Source: Alphaproteobacteria bacterium (GTDB lineage Bacteria; Pseudomonadota; Alphaproteobacteria; UBA8366). From it: a stretch of 6,869 nucleotides of DNA. Made by a program: the position numbers and the translations under genes. Below, piece after piece: positions 1 through 6,753 of the stretch. Location: positions 1 through 6,869 of the forward strand of contig JABJCS010000630.1 in the NCBI GenBank assembly GCA_018665505.1, written 5' to 3'. A model generated the notes under the pieces. The model did not search any database, was not told the origin of the DNA, and saw only the letters and a list, made by a program, of their open reading frames with translations. Numbering within the stretch: the first letter of the stretch is position 1; each line of letters begins with the position of its first letter.

Positions 1-564
1 AGTCTCTCCAATAATGCGACGCAACAGTGCGATCTGCTCGGGATTCGCAGCCTCATCCGGATCGTGCAGCAAACGAGTTAGCATTGCATCGGTTTGCTCG
101 GCAAGGGTGGTCCGATTGTCGGCACCGGAAGCCCGCATCGCCGCAATACTTCCGCGTGCCCTGGCGATACCTTCCTCGGGCAACGCCCCTTGAGAGGCCA
201 TAAACGTAAGACTGGAGAGACGACCTGCATGGCCGAATGCCAGCGCAAACCCCGCCATAGCCCCGAGCGAGCTGCCAACGAAATGTGTCCGCGCGCAGCC
301 GATAGAATCCAGCAAGCCGACGACATCATCGCCAAGATCTTCCATGGAAAATGGCCCACCATCGGGATCGGTGCGACCGTGCCCGCGGAGGTCCAGTCGG
401 AGAACGCGGTATGTCTCCCGGAACGCGTCGACTTGCGGATCGAAACTGCGTAAATCCAGTGACAATGCGTGCGCGAAGGTAATCACCGGCGCCGCATCCG
501 GGCCGTCCAAGGTGTAATGTATCGGAACGCCGTTGACGATCCGCATCTTGCCGGAAGAAAGCAT
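1..564 (-). CDS. Alpha/beta hydrolase, 3-oxoadipate enol-lactonase-like (3' end outside window)
   Basis: The first 188 codons of an alpha/beta-hydrolase-fold protein are present; the gene runs off the left edge. Visible features are the early strand-turn region AHALSLDLRSFDPQ (residues 31-44), the DLRGHGRTD segment (58-66) typical of this fold, and the nucleophile elbow GSSLG (97-101) with Ser99 as predicted nucleophile. The catalytic Asp and His should lie beyond residue 188 and cannot be checked. The order of motifs (DLRxFDPQ, YRVLRLDLRGHGR, FSMEDLGDDVVGLLD, HFVGSSLG) is close to PcaD-type 3-oxoadipate enol-lactonases, but many esterases and C-C hydrolases share it, so the substrate is open. 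No signal peptide is visible, so it is probably cytoplasmic. The start at 564 is chosen for its ribosome binding site, which overlaps the stop of the upstream alcohol dehydrogenase 12 bp away; an internal ATG at codon 7 is an alternative. It is the last visible gene of the operon. Confidence 0.88.
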   Translation of the reverse strand, partial: MLSSGKMRIVNGVPIHYTLDGPDAAPVITFAHALSLDLRSFDPQVDAFRETYRVLRLDLRGHGRTDPDGGPFSMEDLGDDVVGLLDSIGCARTHFVGSSLGAMAGFALAFGHAGRLSSLTFMASQGALPEEGIARARGSIAAMRASGADNRTTLAEQTDAMLTRLLHDPDEAANPEQIALLRRIIGET

Positions 565-570
565 CCAAAT

Positions 571-578
571 CTTCCCTT
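571..578 (-). promoter_or_regulatory. Ribosome binding site of the hydrolase, overlapping the upstream stop codon
   Basis: On the minus strand AAGGGAAG lies 6 nt before the ATG at 564. Its first two bases belong to the TAA stop (579-577) of the alcohol dehydrogenase. This supports the start at codon 1 and suggests translational coupling. The enclosing 10-mer TAAGGGAAGA also precedes the MetE-like gene at 6501-6510. Confidence 0.6.
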
Positions 579-1632
579 ACGAAGACGGCAGGAAGACGCC
601 CTTACCGGTTTTCTGTTGGTCGAATAATTGGTAGGCTTCTTCCGCCTGATCCAATTTCCATTTATGGGTGAAAAGGCTGTCGACATCGATCTTCCGATCC
701 GAGACGAAACGCGCACAATCGGCCTGACCTACCTTCGAGAATGTCCAATGACCGACCAGCGTAATTTGCCGGTGAATTAGGTCAGGTAATACTTCCAGCG
801 TAACTTCGCCGCCAATCCCGACCAGGCACGCCGTGCCCCATGCCCGGGTACTGCGGACCGCTGCGCGTCGCGCGTCCGATGACGAGGTCGCATCTAGCGC
901 CTTGTCCGCGCCTTCGCCGTGGGTCAAATCCTTGATCGCTTGAACCGGATCGTCCGCGGACGGGTCGATGACGACATCCGCACCCCGATCCAGCGCCATC
1001 TGCCGGCGCTCCGGCGAAATGTCTGCCGCGATTACCCGGGCCCCCATGGCAACAGCCAATTGCGTTGCCGAGAGACCGACCGGACCTTGGCCGAAGACAA
1101 CGATGGTCTCGTCACCTTCAAGCTCAAGCCGCTTCAGCGCGCCATAGGCCGTGCCGGTCCCGCAGGAAATCGCCGCCCCCGCTTCAAAGGATATATCTTC
1201 CGGCAATCCCACTAATGTATGTGCCGGTACGCTCATATACTGGGCATGCGCCCCATGGCCGCCCGATCCGAACACGACGGCACCATCGAGACACATTTGC
1301 GACCAACCCGTCTGACAATGCCGGCACACCCCGCAGCCGTCGTAGTGATGATCCATCACCCGGGCGCCGACTTTCGCTTCACGCTCGGAAACCGCGGAGC
1401 CAACTTCGACAACGACGCCGCACGGCTCATGCCCGCCGATGACAGATCCCGAGACCCGGCTGACACCTGACGTGACACCGCCTGGTTTGTACTCTCGGCG
1501 ATAGGGGCCAAGATCGGTCCCACACATGCCGGACGCCTTGATCTCCAGAATGACGTCACGGGGCCCCGGCGTCGGGTCGGGGAATTCCTGGAGCTCCAGT
1601 TTCCGATCGCCCAAAAACACAATGCCTTTCAT
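577..1632 (-). CDS. Zinc-dependent medium-chain alcohol dehydrogenase, NAD-type
   Basis: This 351-residue protein is full length for the zinc MDR (alcohol/threonine/sorbitol dehydrogenase) superfamily. The N-terminal catalytic domain has Cys37 in MCGTD, His68-Glu69 in GGHEPCG and Cys157 as possible catalytic-zinc ligands. The structural-zinc loop has Cys100, Cys103, Cys106 and Cys114, with the classical 2-2-7 spacing. The Rossmann domain carries GQGPVG (181-186), and Asp204 at the end of the second strand (AADIS) points to NAD rather than NADP. Both zinc sites look intact, so it should oxidise a secondary or primary alcohol, or reduce the matching carbonyl, in the cytoplasm; the substrate is unknown. 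The start is supported by GGGAGAG at 1638-1644, 5 nt upstream of the ATG. It lies 27 bp after the acyl-CoA dehydrogenase stop and 12 bp before the hydrolase start, so it is probably co-transcribed and may act on a hydroxylated intermediate of the same pathway. Annotation as L-threonine or sorbitol dehydrogenase would be over-specific. Confidence 0.95.
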   Translation of the reverse strand: MKGIVFLGDRKLELQEFPDPTPGPRDVILEIKASGMCGTDLGPYRREYKPGGVTSGVSRVSGSVIGGHEPCGVVVEVGSAVSEREAKVGARVMDHHYDGCGVCRHCQTGWSQMCLDGAVVFGSGGHGAHAQYMSVPAHTLVGLPEDISFEAGAAISCGTGTAYGALKRLELEGDETIVVFGQGPVGLSATQLAVAMGARVIAADISPERRQMALDRGADVVIDPSADDPVQAIKDLTHGEGADKALDATSSSDARRAAVRSTRAWGTACLVGIGGEVTLEVLPDLIHRQITLVGHWTFSKVGQADCARFVSDRKIDVDSLFTHKWKLDQAEEAYQLFDQQKTGKGVFLPSS

Positions 1633-1659
1633 CTTAGCTCTCCCGCTATCCAGTAAAAT

Positions 1660-2919
1660 CTATTTCGGTAATATGTTCTTTGGCACTTCGCGATAGGGAC
1701 GATCGGTATCGAAGCGCTGCTCTTTCGGCATCTTGAGGACGCGTTCGGAGATGATATTCTTCTGAATCTCGTCCGTACCTCCGGCGATTGAGATGGCGGG
1801 GGTCGAAATCAGAATCTCCGCGATGACGCCCCCAAGCGGGCTGTCCTCACCGGTCAACATCGCGTCCGCGCCACTGAGCATCGTATGAACCTTGTTCGCA
1901 GCCCGCGCGACTTCACTCGCCGCCAGTTTACCGAGGGAGCCTTCGGGGCCGGGAGAGCGGCCTTGCTCCTGCGATGCCCGGGCGCGTTTCGCCAACCAAT
2001 CGGCGGACTTCGCTAATGTCATCAATTTCGCGACTTCCTGCCGCACCACCGGATCGCTAACGCGGCCCGTCTCCCGAGCCCGGTCGAGGACCAAATCAAC
2101 GCGGCCCGAGCGTTGCGGGTACCAGGTATAAGGGGCCATCGCGGTTTTGATCTCCGCCGCCTCTTCTTGAAAGATCGGCTCGTCCCGTGGCGTCGGTTCT
2201 ACCTTTCGTCGATTGGAATCCGCGTTCCGACGTTCATGCATGAGCGTCGTCGTTGCGATATTCCAACCATCGCCTTCGTTCTCTAACAGGTATTCGGGTG
2301 GCACTTCCGCATCAGTCATAAACACCTGATTGAATGACGCGTGGTCGTTCATTTGCCGCAACGGGACGACATCGACACCAGGCTGGCGCATATCGATCAA
2401 GAAATAACTGAGGCCGTTATGCTTGGGCACATCCAAATCGGTGCGGGCGAGCAGAATACCGTAATCCGCAAGATGCGCGCTGGTGGTCCACACCTTCTGG
2501 CCGTTGACAACGTACTTGTTCCCCTTGCGCTCCGCGCGGGTCATGGCGCCGGCCAAATCGGATCCGTTACCCGGCTCACTAAACAATTGGCACCAAACGT
2601 CCTCGCCCGTCAGGCTTCGCCGCAAGAATTTCTCCCGCAGCATATCCGTCCCGTGTGACAGGATCGTTGCCCCCGCGAGGGTCGCGGCCCCATTCCGAGC
2701 CACGGTTATCGCGTCGACCCGCTTGAATTCCTCATCAACGACTCTCGCGAAGCCCATCGGTAAGTCCCGCCCGAACCATTCTTTCGGCCATTGCGGCATG
2801 CCCCATCCGGAGTCGACCAGGATATTCCGCCATTCGAGGAGGTTTCCGTTCGGGTCCCAGTATTCCTCGAGCCAGCCACGGATTTCCGCTCTGACGGACT
2901 CTTCGCTAAGTTCGCTCAT
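1660..2919 (-). CDS. Acyl-CoA dehydrogenase (FadE-like) with an extra ~30-residue segment
   Basis: This 419-residue flavoprotein belongs to the acyl-CoA dehydrogenase family, which forms a 2,3-double bond in an acyl-CoA and passes electrons to electron-transferring flavoprotein. An N-terminal helical domain (about 1-105) is followed by the FAD/substrate motif CQLFSEPGNGSD (110-121) and NGQKVWTTSAHLADYG (139-154). The C-terminal signature GGTDEIQKNIISERVL spans 380-395. The usual MCAD glutamate before GT is Gly380 here. Instead Glu229 in MHER aligns with the long-chain/isovaleryl catalytic position when GDGWNIATTTLMHER is laid over the MCAD stretch ending at Thr255. Between Glu229 and DPVVRQ (289-294) the spacing is about 30 residues longer than in MCAD. 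That segment, about 232-275, is charged and proline-containing. The start is supported by TAGGAG, whose TAG is the stop of the preceding gene. It lies inside the four-gene operon. Chain length and ring or steroid preference cannot be read. Confidence 0.95.
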   Translation of the reverse strand: MSELSEESVRAEIRGWLEEYWDPNGNLLEWRNILVDSGWGMPQWPKEWFGRDLPMGFARVVDEEFKRVDAITVARNGAATLAGATILSHGTDMLREKFLRRSLTGEDVWCQLFSEPGNGSDLAGAMTRAERKGNKYVVNGQKVWTTSAHLADYGILLARTDLDVPKHNGLSYFLIDMRQPGVDVVPLRQMNDHASFNQVFMTDAEVPPEYLLENEGDGWNIATTTLMHERRNADSNRRKVEPTPRDEPIFQEEAAEIKTAMAPYTWYPQRSGRVDLVLDRARETGRVSDPVVRQEVAKLMTLAKSADWLAKRARASQEQGRSPGPEGSLGKLAASEVARAANKVHTMLSGADAMLTGEDSPLGGVIAEILISTPAISIAGGTDEIQKNIISERVLKMPKEQRFDTDRPYREVPKNILPK

Positions 2920-2927
2920 ACATTTTG

Positions 2928-2933
2928 CTCCTA
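2928..2933 (-). promoter_or_regulatory. Ribosome binding site of the acyl-CoA dehydrogenase, built on the upstream stop codon
   Basis: TAGGAG on the minus strand includes the TAG stop (2933-2931) of the molybdenum hydroxylase gene and ends 8 nt before the ATG at 2919. It decides the start and suggests that terminating ribosomes re-initiate on the next gene. Confidence 0.6.
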
Positions 2934-5282
2934 GGAGCCCTCACGTAATGCTGCCCAAATGCGTTGCGGCGTCGCCGGCATATCGATATGCGTGCGCCCG
3001 GTCTCGCGTGCCAAAACGTCGACAATGGCGTTCATGACCGACGGCATCGAGCCGGAACAACCTGCTTCGCCACACCCTTTCGCTCCAAGCGGATTGGTCG
3101 TCGCCGGGACCGGATGCGAGCCGAAATTGAACACTGGTAAATCCGCCGCACGCGGCATCGCGTAATCCATGAAGGAACCGGTGATCAGCTGGCCTTGCTC
3201 ATCGTAGAGTGTGTCTTCCATTAACGCTTGGCCCAAGCCCTGGGTAATACCGCCGTGAACCTGTCCCTCGACAAGCATCGGATTCACAAGCGTCCCGAAG
3301 TCATCGACGATGTGATAGCGATCGACTTTCACTTCGCCAGTCTCCGGTGTGATTTCGACCTCGACGATATGACATCCGTTCGGAAATGCCGATGGTGGGG
3401 GGTCTTCCGCAAGTTCCGCATCCAGCGTCTGCGGGACGCCTCCGGGTAGTCCTTCACGTACATGTTCCGCCAGCTCCAAGATCGAAACCGTCCGGTCGGT
3501 ACCAACAACGGCGAAAAGACCATTTTCGAATTCAATGTCGACTGGTGCGGCTTCCAAGACATGGGCAGCGATTTCCCTACCGTTCTCGATCACCTTTTCC
3601 GCGGTGTGCAGCATGATGGTGCCCCCGGAAATCATCGTCTTCGAACCGCCGGTTCCTTGCCCAGCGATCAGCTCGTCGCTATCACCTTGTATCAACCGGA
3701 ACCGGTCGAGGGGAATGTTGAGCTTTGACCCGACGACCTGCGCGAAGGCGACGGCGTGTCCTTGGCCGTAATCAAGCGAGCCGGAGACCATCGTGACAGT
3801 TCCGTCTTCCTCGAAGCGAATGCGCCCCATCTCACGCGCCGGCGCACCGGTCGCCTCGAGATACGTCGCAATGCCGAGACCCCGCAGCAGTCCCTTTTCA
3901 GCAGAAGCCTGTCGGCGCGCTTCGAACCCATCCCAGTCGGCGGCGGCAAGCGCGTCATCCATCACGGCCGGAAAATCTCCACTGTCATACGTCATCCCAA
4001 GGACCGTCGTATGAGGAATCTCGTCGGGGCGCAACATATTGCGCCGCCGCAACTCAACCCGGTCGATGCCCATCTCACGTGCCGCTGTATCCATCAGCCG
4101 TTCCATGTAATAGACGGCTTCGGGCCGCCCAGCACCGCGATAGGCCCCAATCGGCGTCGTGTTCGTAAACACGCCGTAGGAGCGCGCATGCAAGAGCGGC
4201 AGACGATAGACACCAGGGAAATTCCGCTGGACGTTGTTGGTATACATGTGCGGGCCAACGGCGCTGAAATATGCGCCCGCATTCCCGTAACTGATGAGGC
4301 GAGCCGCCAGGACGTTCCCCTCCGCGTCGAAGGCTAACGAGCCTTCGGCCCAACCGTCACGCCCATGCTGGTCAGAGAGGAAACTATCGCTCCGCTCATC
4401 GCACCATTTCACCGCTCGTCCGAGCTGCCGGGCTGCGACCAGAACCGGTGCGTATTCGGGATATGGCGCGGATTTCATACCGAACGATCCGCCGACCCGG
4501 TATGTGCGAATGCGCAGATTCTCGCGCGGAATGTTCATGATCGATTCAGAGAGTTCAGTCGTAAAGCCGAAGACGCCCTGGGTCGGCACATGCAGCGTAT
4601 ATCGCTGACTCTCTTCATCGTATTCGGCGACCGCGGCGCGTGGTTCCATCGGTGCGATGACCACCCGGTTGTTGCGAAACGTCAATCGCGTGACGTGATG
4701 CGCGGCGGCAAAAATTCGATCGGCTTCCGCTTCATCGCCGATCTCCCAATCCAGCGCGCGGTTCGCCGGTGCTGCGTCGTGCAATTGCGCCATGCCGTCG
4801 CGCAGAGCCTCGCGGGCATCCGTCACCGCCGGGAGCACCTCTAGATCCAGATCGATCAGTTCCGAGGCATCCTTTGCGTCCTCGAGGCTTTCGGCGACGA
4901 CAACGGCGATGGCCTCTCCCCTGTAGCGAACCTTGTCCACCGCCAAATTGGGCCGGTCCGGCTTAATCATGAGCGAGCCGTCTCGGCTCTTTAGGTTTAA
5001 CCGGCAAAACAACGGCTTCACGCCTGCAGCCGTCAGATCGTCCGCAGTCAGAACGCAAAGCACACCGGAGGCCGCGGCTGCGGCGGACACATCGAGTTTT
5101 CGGATGACGCCATGTGCGTAAGGGGAGCGAAAGACATAAGCATAGGCCTGCCCTTCAACACTTATGTCATCGGTATAAACACCGTCACCGCGTAACAGCA
5201 TAGGGTCTTCAAGCCGGGATACCGGTTGCCCGACGGCAAATTTCTCAAAGGAGGCATCGAGCGAGTTCGCCGCTTCTGACAT
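2931..5282 (-). CDS. Xanthine dehydrogenase/CoxL-family molybdopterin-binding large subunit (form II type)
   Basis: This 783-residue protein has the length and full motif set of the Mo-cofactor subunit of the xanthine oxidase family. An N-terminal aldehyde oxidase a/b-hammerhead domain (about 18-150, with VSRLEDPMLLRGDGVYTDD at 21-39) is followed by the Mo-cofactor domains. PTQG is at 233-236, GGSFGMK at 264-270, AYRGAGRPE at 380-388, GQGH at 506-509, GQGTGGSKT at 541-549 and VEGQVHGGITQGLGQ at 671-685. Glu739 in KGCGEAG is the expected catalytic base. The AYRGAGR loop, not AYRCSFR, marks it as a form II or aldehyde/heteroaromatic hydroxylase rather than a true CO dehydrogenase. Such enzymes insert water-derived oxygen into an aldehyde or aromatic C-H and need FAD and 2Fe-2S subunits; neither is encoded in this window. 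There is no twin-arginine signal, so it is probably cytoplasmic. GAGGA at 5292-5296, 9 nt upstream, supports the start. It is the first gene of the operon; its stop is 11 bp before the acyl-CoA dehydrogenase. Substrate unknown. Confidence 0.95.
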   Translation of the reverse strand: MSEAANSLDASFEKFAVGQPVSRLEDPMLLRGDGVYTDDISVEGQAYAYVFRSPYAHGVIRKLDVSAAAAASGVLCVLTADDLTAAGVKPLFCRLNLKSRDGSLMIKPDRPNLAVDKVRYRGEAIAVVVAESLEDAKDASELIDLDLEVLPAVTDAREALRDGMAQLHDAAPANRALDWEIGDEAEADRIFAAAHHVTRLTFRNNRVVIAPMEPRAAVAEYDEESQRYTLHVPTQGVFGFTTELSESIMNIPRENLRIRTYRVGGSFGMKSAPYPEYAPVLVAARQLGRAVKWCDERSDSFLSDQHGRDGWAEGSLAFDAEGNVLAARLISYGNAGAYFSAVGPHMYTNNVQRNFPGVYRLPLLHARSYGVFTNTTPIGAYRGAGRPEAVYYMERLMDTAAREMGIDRVELRRRNMLRPDEIPHTTVLGMTYDSGDFPAVMDDALAAADWDGFEARRQASAEKGLLRGLGIATYLEATGAPAREMGRIRFEEDGTVTMVSGSLDYGQGHAVAFAQVVGSKLNIPLDRFRLIQGDSDELIAGQGTGGSKTMISGGTIMLHTAEKVIENGREIAAHVLEAAPVDIEFENGLFAVVGTDRTVSILELAEHVREGLPGGVPQTLDAELAEDPPPSAFPNGCHIVEVEITPETGEVKVDRYHIVDDFGTLVNPMLVEGQVHGGITQGLGQALMEDTLYDEQGQLITGSFMDYAMPRAADLPVFNFGSHPVPATTNPLGAKGCGEAGCSGSMPSVMNAIVDVLARETGRTHIDMPATPQRIWAALREGS

Positions 5283-5301
5283 CCGTACAAGTCCTCGTCT
5301 A

Positions 5302-5364
5302 GGTTTGGCCTATACAGGGACTTATTCTTCGAAAGGAAACGCACCAGCTGGCAGAAACCAAACC
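5302..5364. repeat. Separated 7-bp inverted repeat upstream of the Mo-hydroxylase gene
   Basis: GGTTTGG at 5302-5308 and its exact complement CCAAACC at 5358-5364 flank 49 bp that include the palindrome CCAGCTGG (5344-5351). It could be operator half-sites for a regulator of the operon. A 7-bp match at this distance can also arise by chance. Confidence 0.25.
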
Positions 5365-5418
5365 ATGGCGGAAACGATTCTATCGAGAGACGCGATCAGA
5401 GAGCAATTTGCGCTTCGA

Positions 5419-5443
5419 CACGGTGAGCGTAATTTAAACCGTG
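5419..5443. repeat. Weak stem-loop after the MetE-like gene
   Basis: CACGGT (5419-5424) and ACCGTG (5438-5443) form a 6-bp stem around a 13-nt loop, starting about 8 bp beyond the stop codon on the minus strand. There is no T-tract, so it is not a convincing intrinsic terminator. It may be a processing or stability hairpin, or chance. Confidence 0.25.
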
Positions 5444-5450
5444 GGCCTGC

Positions 5451-6494
5451 TCAGCCGTGCCGTTCGCGTGCTAACCGGGCGCCTTCGACCATCGCCCGCA
5501 ATTTAGCGCGCGCGATATCAAGCGACAGCGGAACCAACCCACAATCCGGAGCTGCCTGAATTTGATCCGCCGGCAAATACTTTGCCGCCGCCAACAGTTT
5601 ATCTGCCACTTGCTCCGGCGTTTCGATCTCGTCAATACCGTTGTCGATACAGCCGAACATAACCGTCTTCGACGGACAGAGACGAAGCAGTTCGGGGTCG
5701 AGCTTCGATGCCTCAAATTCGAGGGCAAGCTGGTCGATCTTTGACCCCTCGAGCGCCTCGAGGATAACCGGATAACTATCCACAATCGGGCGCGGTACGC
5801 CGGGCATCGGATAGCTATAACAAATATGTGCCGCCGTTTTGGCCGAATTCACCCCCTCGAGGCAACGATCCAAGGCCGTGATACCCCACTCCTTTACCTT
5901 GTCCGGGTATCGGCTGAAGACCGGCTCGTCGAACTGGATCACTGCAACACCAAGCGCGTCAAGCTCACGGGCTTCTTCGTTTAACGCTGCCGCTACTTCC
6001 ATCGCCATGGTGGCTTCATCGCCGTAATGTTCGTCGGCCGTTGAGTCGACGACCGTCATTGGTCCCGGCATTGTAATCTTCACCGGCAGGTCGGTTTCAG
6101 CCAGCATGAATGCGGCATCTTTCTTAAGCATCGAGCCGGGCCGACGAACCGGACCAATGCATCGTCCCACTTCCGCCAACCGCCGCTTATTGCGGGTCCA
6201 TTTTTTCGCCAATGTCTCGTAGTCGAATCCTTCAAGGCGCGACGTGATATAAGTGAGGTAAGAGCTCCGTCGTTGCTCGCCGTCGCTGACGACGTCTATG
6301 CCGGCGCGAACTTGGTCATGAACCGTCAAACGGGTCGCGTCGTCGCGTGCGTTCTCCAACAAGTCGCCGCTGAAGAGCCAATCCGCACCCTTACCATGGA
6401 CCTGCTTGCCTTCTGCATTCAGCGGCAATTGTTCCATCAGCCAAGCGGGCTTCGGCATTGAGCCGACAACGGTTGTAACAAAAGCTTTCGGCAT
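5451..6494 (-). CDS. Core MetE-like (cobalamin-independent methionine synthase C-terminal domain) zinc methyltransferase
   Basis: At 347 residues this is only the catalytic C-terminal barrel of MetE; full-length E. coli MetE is about twice as long. The start MPKAFVTTVVGSMPKPAWL is the normal beginning of single-domain members, so it is not a truncation. DGEQRR (71-76) and FDEP (188-191) are typical family motifs. The zinc set is present: His223-x-Cys225 in HICYSYP, Glu261 in EFEAS, and Cys318 in APDCGL. The family moves a methyl or alkyl group onto a zinc-bound thiol. Full MetE uses methyltetrahydrofolate and homocysteine, some core MetE proteins are reported to use a corrinoid methyl donor, and epoxyalkane:coenzyme M transferases share the same fold and ligands. 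Which applies here is not visible. AAGGGAAG at 6502-6509, 7 nt upstream of the ATG, supports the start. It lies 168 bp before the Mo-hydroxylase operon on the same strand and may or may not be part of it. Confidence 0.9.
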   Translation of the reverse strand: MPKAFVTTVVGSMPKPAWLMEQLPLNAEGKQVHGKGADWLFSGDLLENARDDATRLTVHDQVRAGIDVVSDGEQRRSSYLTYITSRLEGFDYETLAKKWTRNKRRLAEVGRCIGPVRRPGSMLKKDAAFMLAETDLPVKITMPGPMTVVDSTADEHYGDEATMAMEVAAALNEEARELDALGVAVIQFDEPVFSRYPDKVKEWGITALDRCLEGVNSAKTAAHICYSYPMPGVPRPIVDSYPVILEALEGSKIDQLALEFEASKLDPELLRLCPSKTVMFGCIDNGIDEIETPEQVADKLLAAAKYLPADQIQAAPDCGLVPLSLDIARAKLRAMVEGARLARERHG

Positions 6495-6565
6495 GACGAT
6501 TCTTCCCTTATTTCAATTCTCAACTCGGCGAAACTGTATCCAATGCGATGGACGTAGATCAGTGA

Positions 6566-6592
6566 TTGGGGTTGGGTACTCTCTCACCCCAA
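6566..6592. repeat. 7-bp inverted repeat in the upstream region of the MetE-like gene
   Basis: TTGGGGT (6566-6572) and ACCCCAA (6586-6592) are perfect complements around a 13-nt loop, ending 72 bp upstream of the MetE-like start. On the transcribed strand it would form a G/C-containing hairpin. It is not followed by a T-run, so it is more likely an operator, a leader hairpin or chance than a terminator. Confidence 0.35.
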
Positions 6593-6753
6593 ATTCCCAT
6601 AGCCCATTAAATTTGGCACTCGCGGTGCATATCGCCTTCCGTCAAATTTCACCACCCAACATTCTCGGTTCGGCTAAATCCAAGTGAGCTTCGTTTGAGA
6701 TTTGGGTGACAGCTCCCGAGCTCACACGGTTTTATGCACCCGAATTATGCGGA

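Larger units (their letters stand above)
5283..5450. other. Intergenic region, probable promoter region of the catabolic operon
   Basis: This 168-bp gap lies between the stop of the MetE-like gene and the start of the Mo-hydroxylase gene and contains no convincing reading frame. It holds a weak inverted repeat just after the MetE-like stop, a palindrome CCAGCTGG (5344-5351) and a separated 7-bp inverted repeat. On the minus strand, TTTCCT and TGTATA occur 17 bp apart (around 5312-5340), but each matches the sigma-70 consensus at only three of six positions, so I do not call a promoter. The gap length contrasts with the 11-27 bp gaps downstream and suggests a new transcription unit starts here. 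Confidence 0.45.

Noticed and set aside
78..362. 94-residue minus-strand reading frame near the left edge
   Set aside because: It is in a different frame from the alpha/beta hydrolase, whose frame carries GSSLG, DLRGHG and other conserved motifs through the same DNA.
2483..3037. 184-residue plus-strand reading frame spanning the acyl-CoA dehydrogenase/Mo-hydroxylase junction
   Set aside because: It is antisense to both well-supported genes, its composition is unlike a protein family, and it has no ribosome binding site evidence.
3756..4337. 193-residue plus-strand reading frame opposite the Mo-hydroxylase
   Set aside because: It has no recognisable domain and lies wholly antisense to a gene with a complete set of conserved motifs; long open antisense frames are expected in GC-rich coding DNA.
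2931..5282. True aerobic CO dehydrogenase large subunit (CoxL form I)
   Set aside because: The active-site loop reads AYRGAGR, not AYRCSFR, and CoxM/CoxS are absent from the window.
5419..5443. Intrinsic terminator after the MetE-like gene
   Set aside because: The stem is only 6 bp with a 13-nt loop and no T-tract follows.
6406..6687. 93-residue plus-strand reading frame over the MetE-like start and upstream region
   Set aside because: It overlaps the MetE-like N-terminus in antisense and extends into AT-richer non-coding sequence; no domain is recognisable.
6495..6700. SAM or cobalamin riboswitch ahead of the MetE-like gene
   Set aside because: I could not find the conserved core elements on the minus strand; the only clear structure is a simple 7-bp hairpin.
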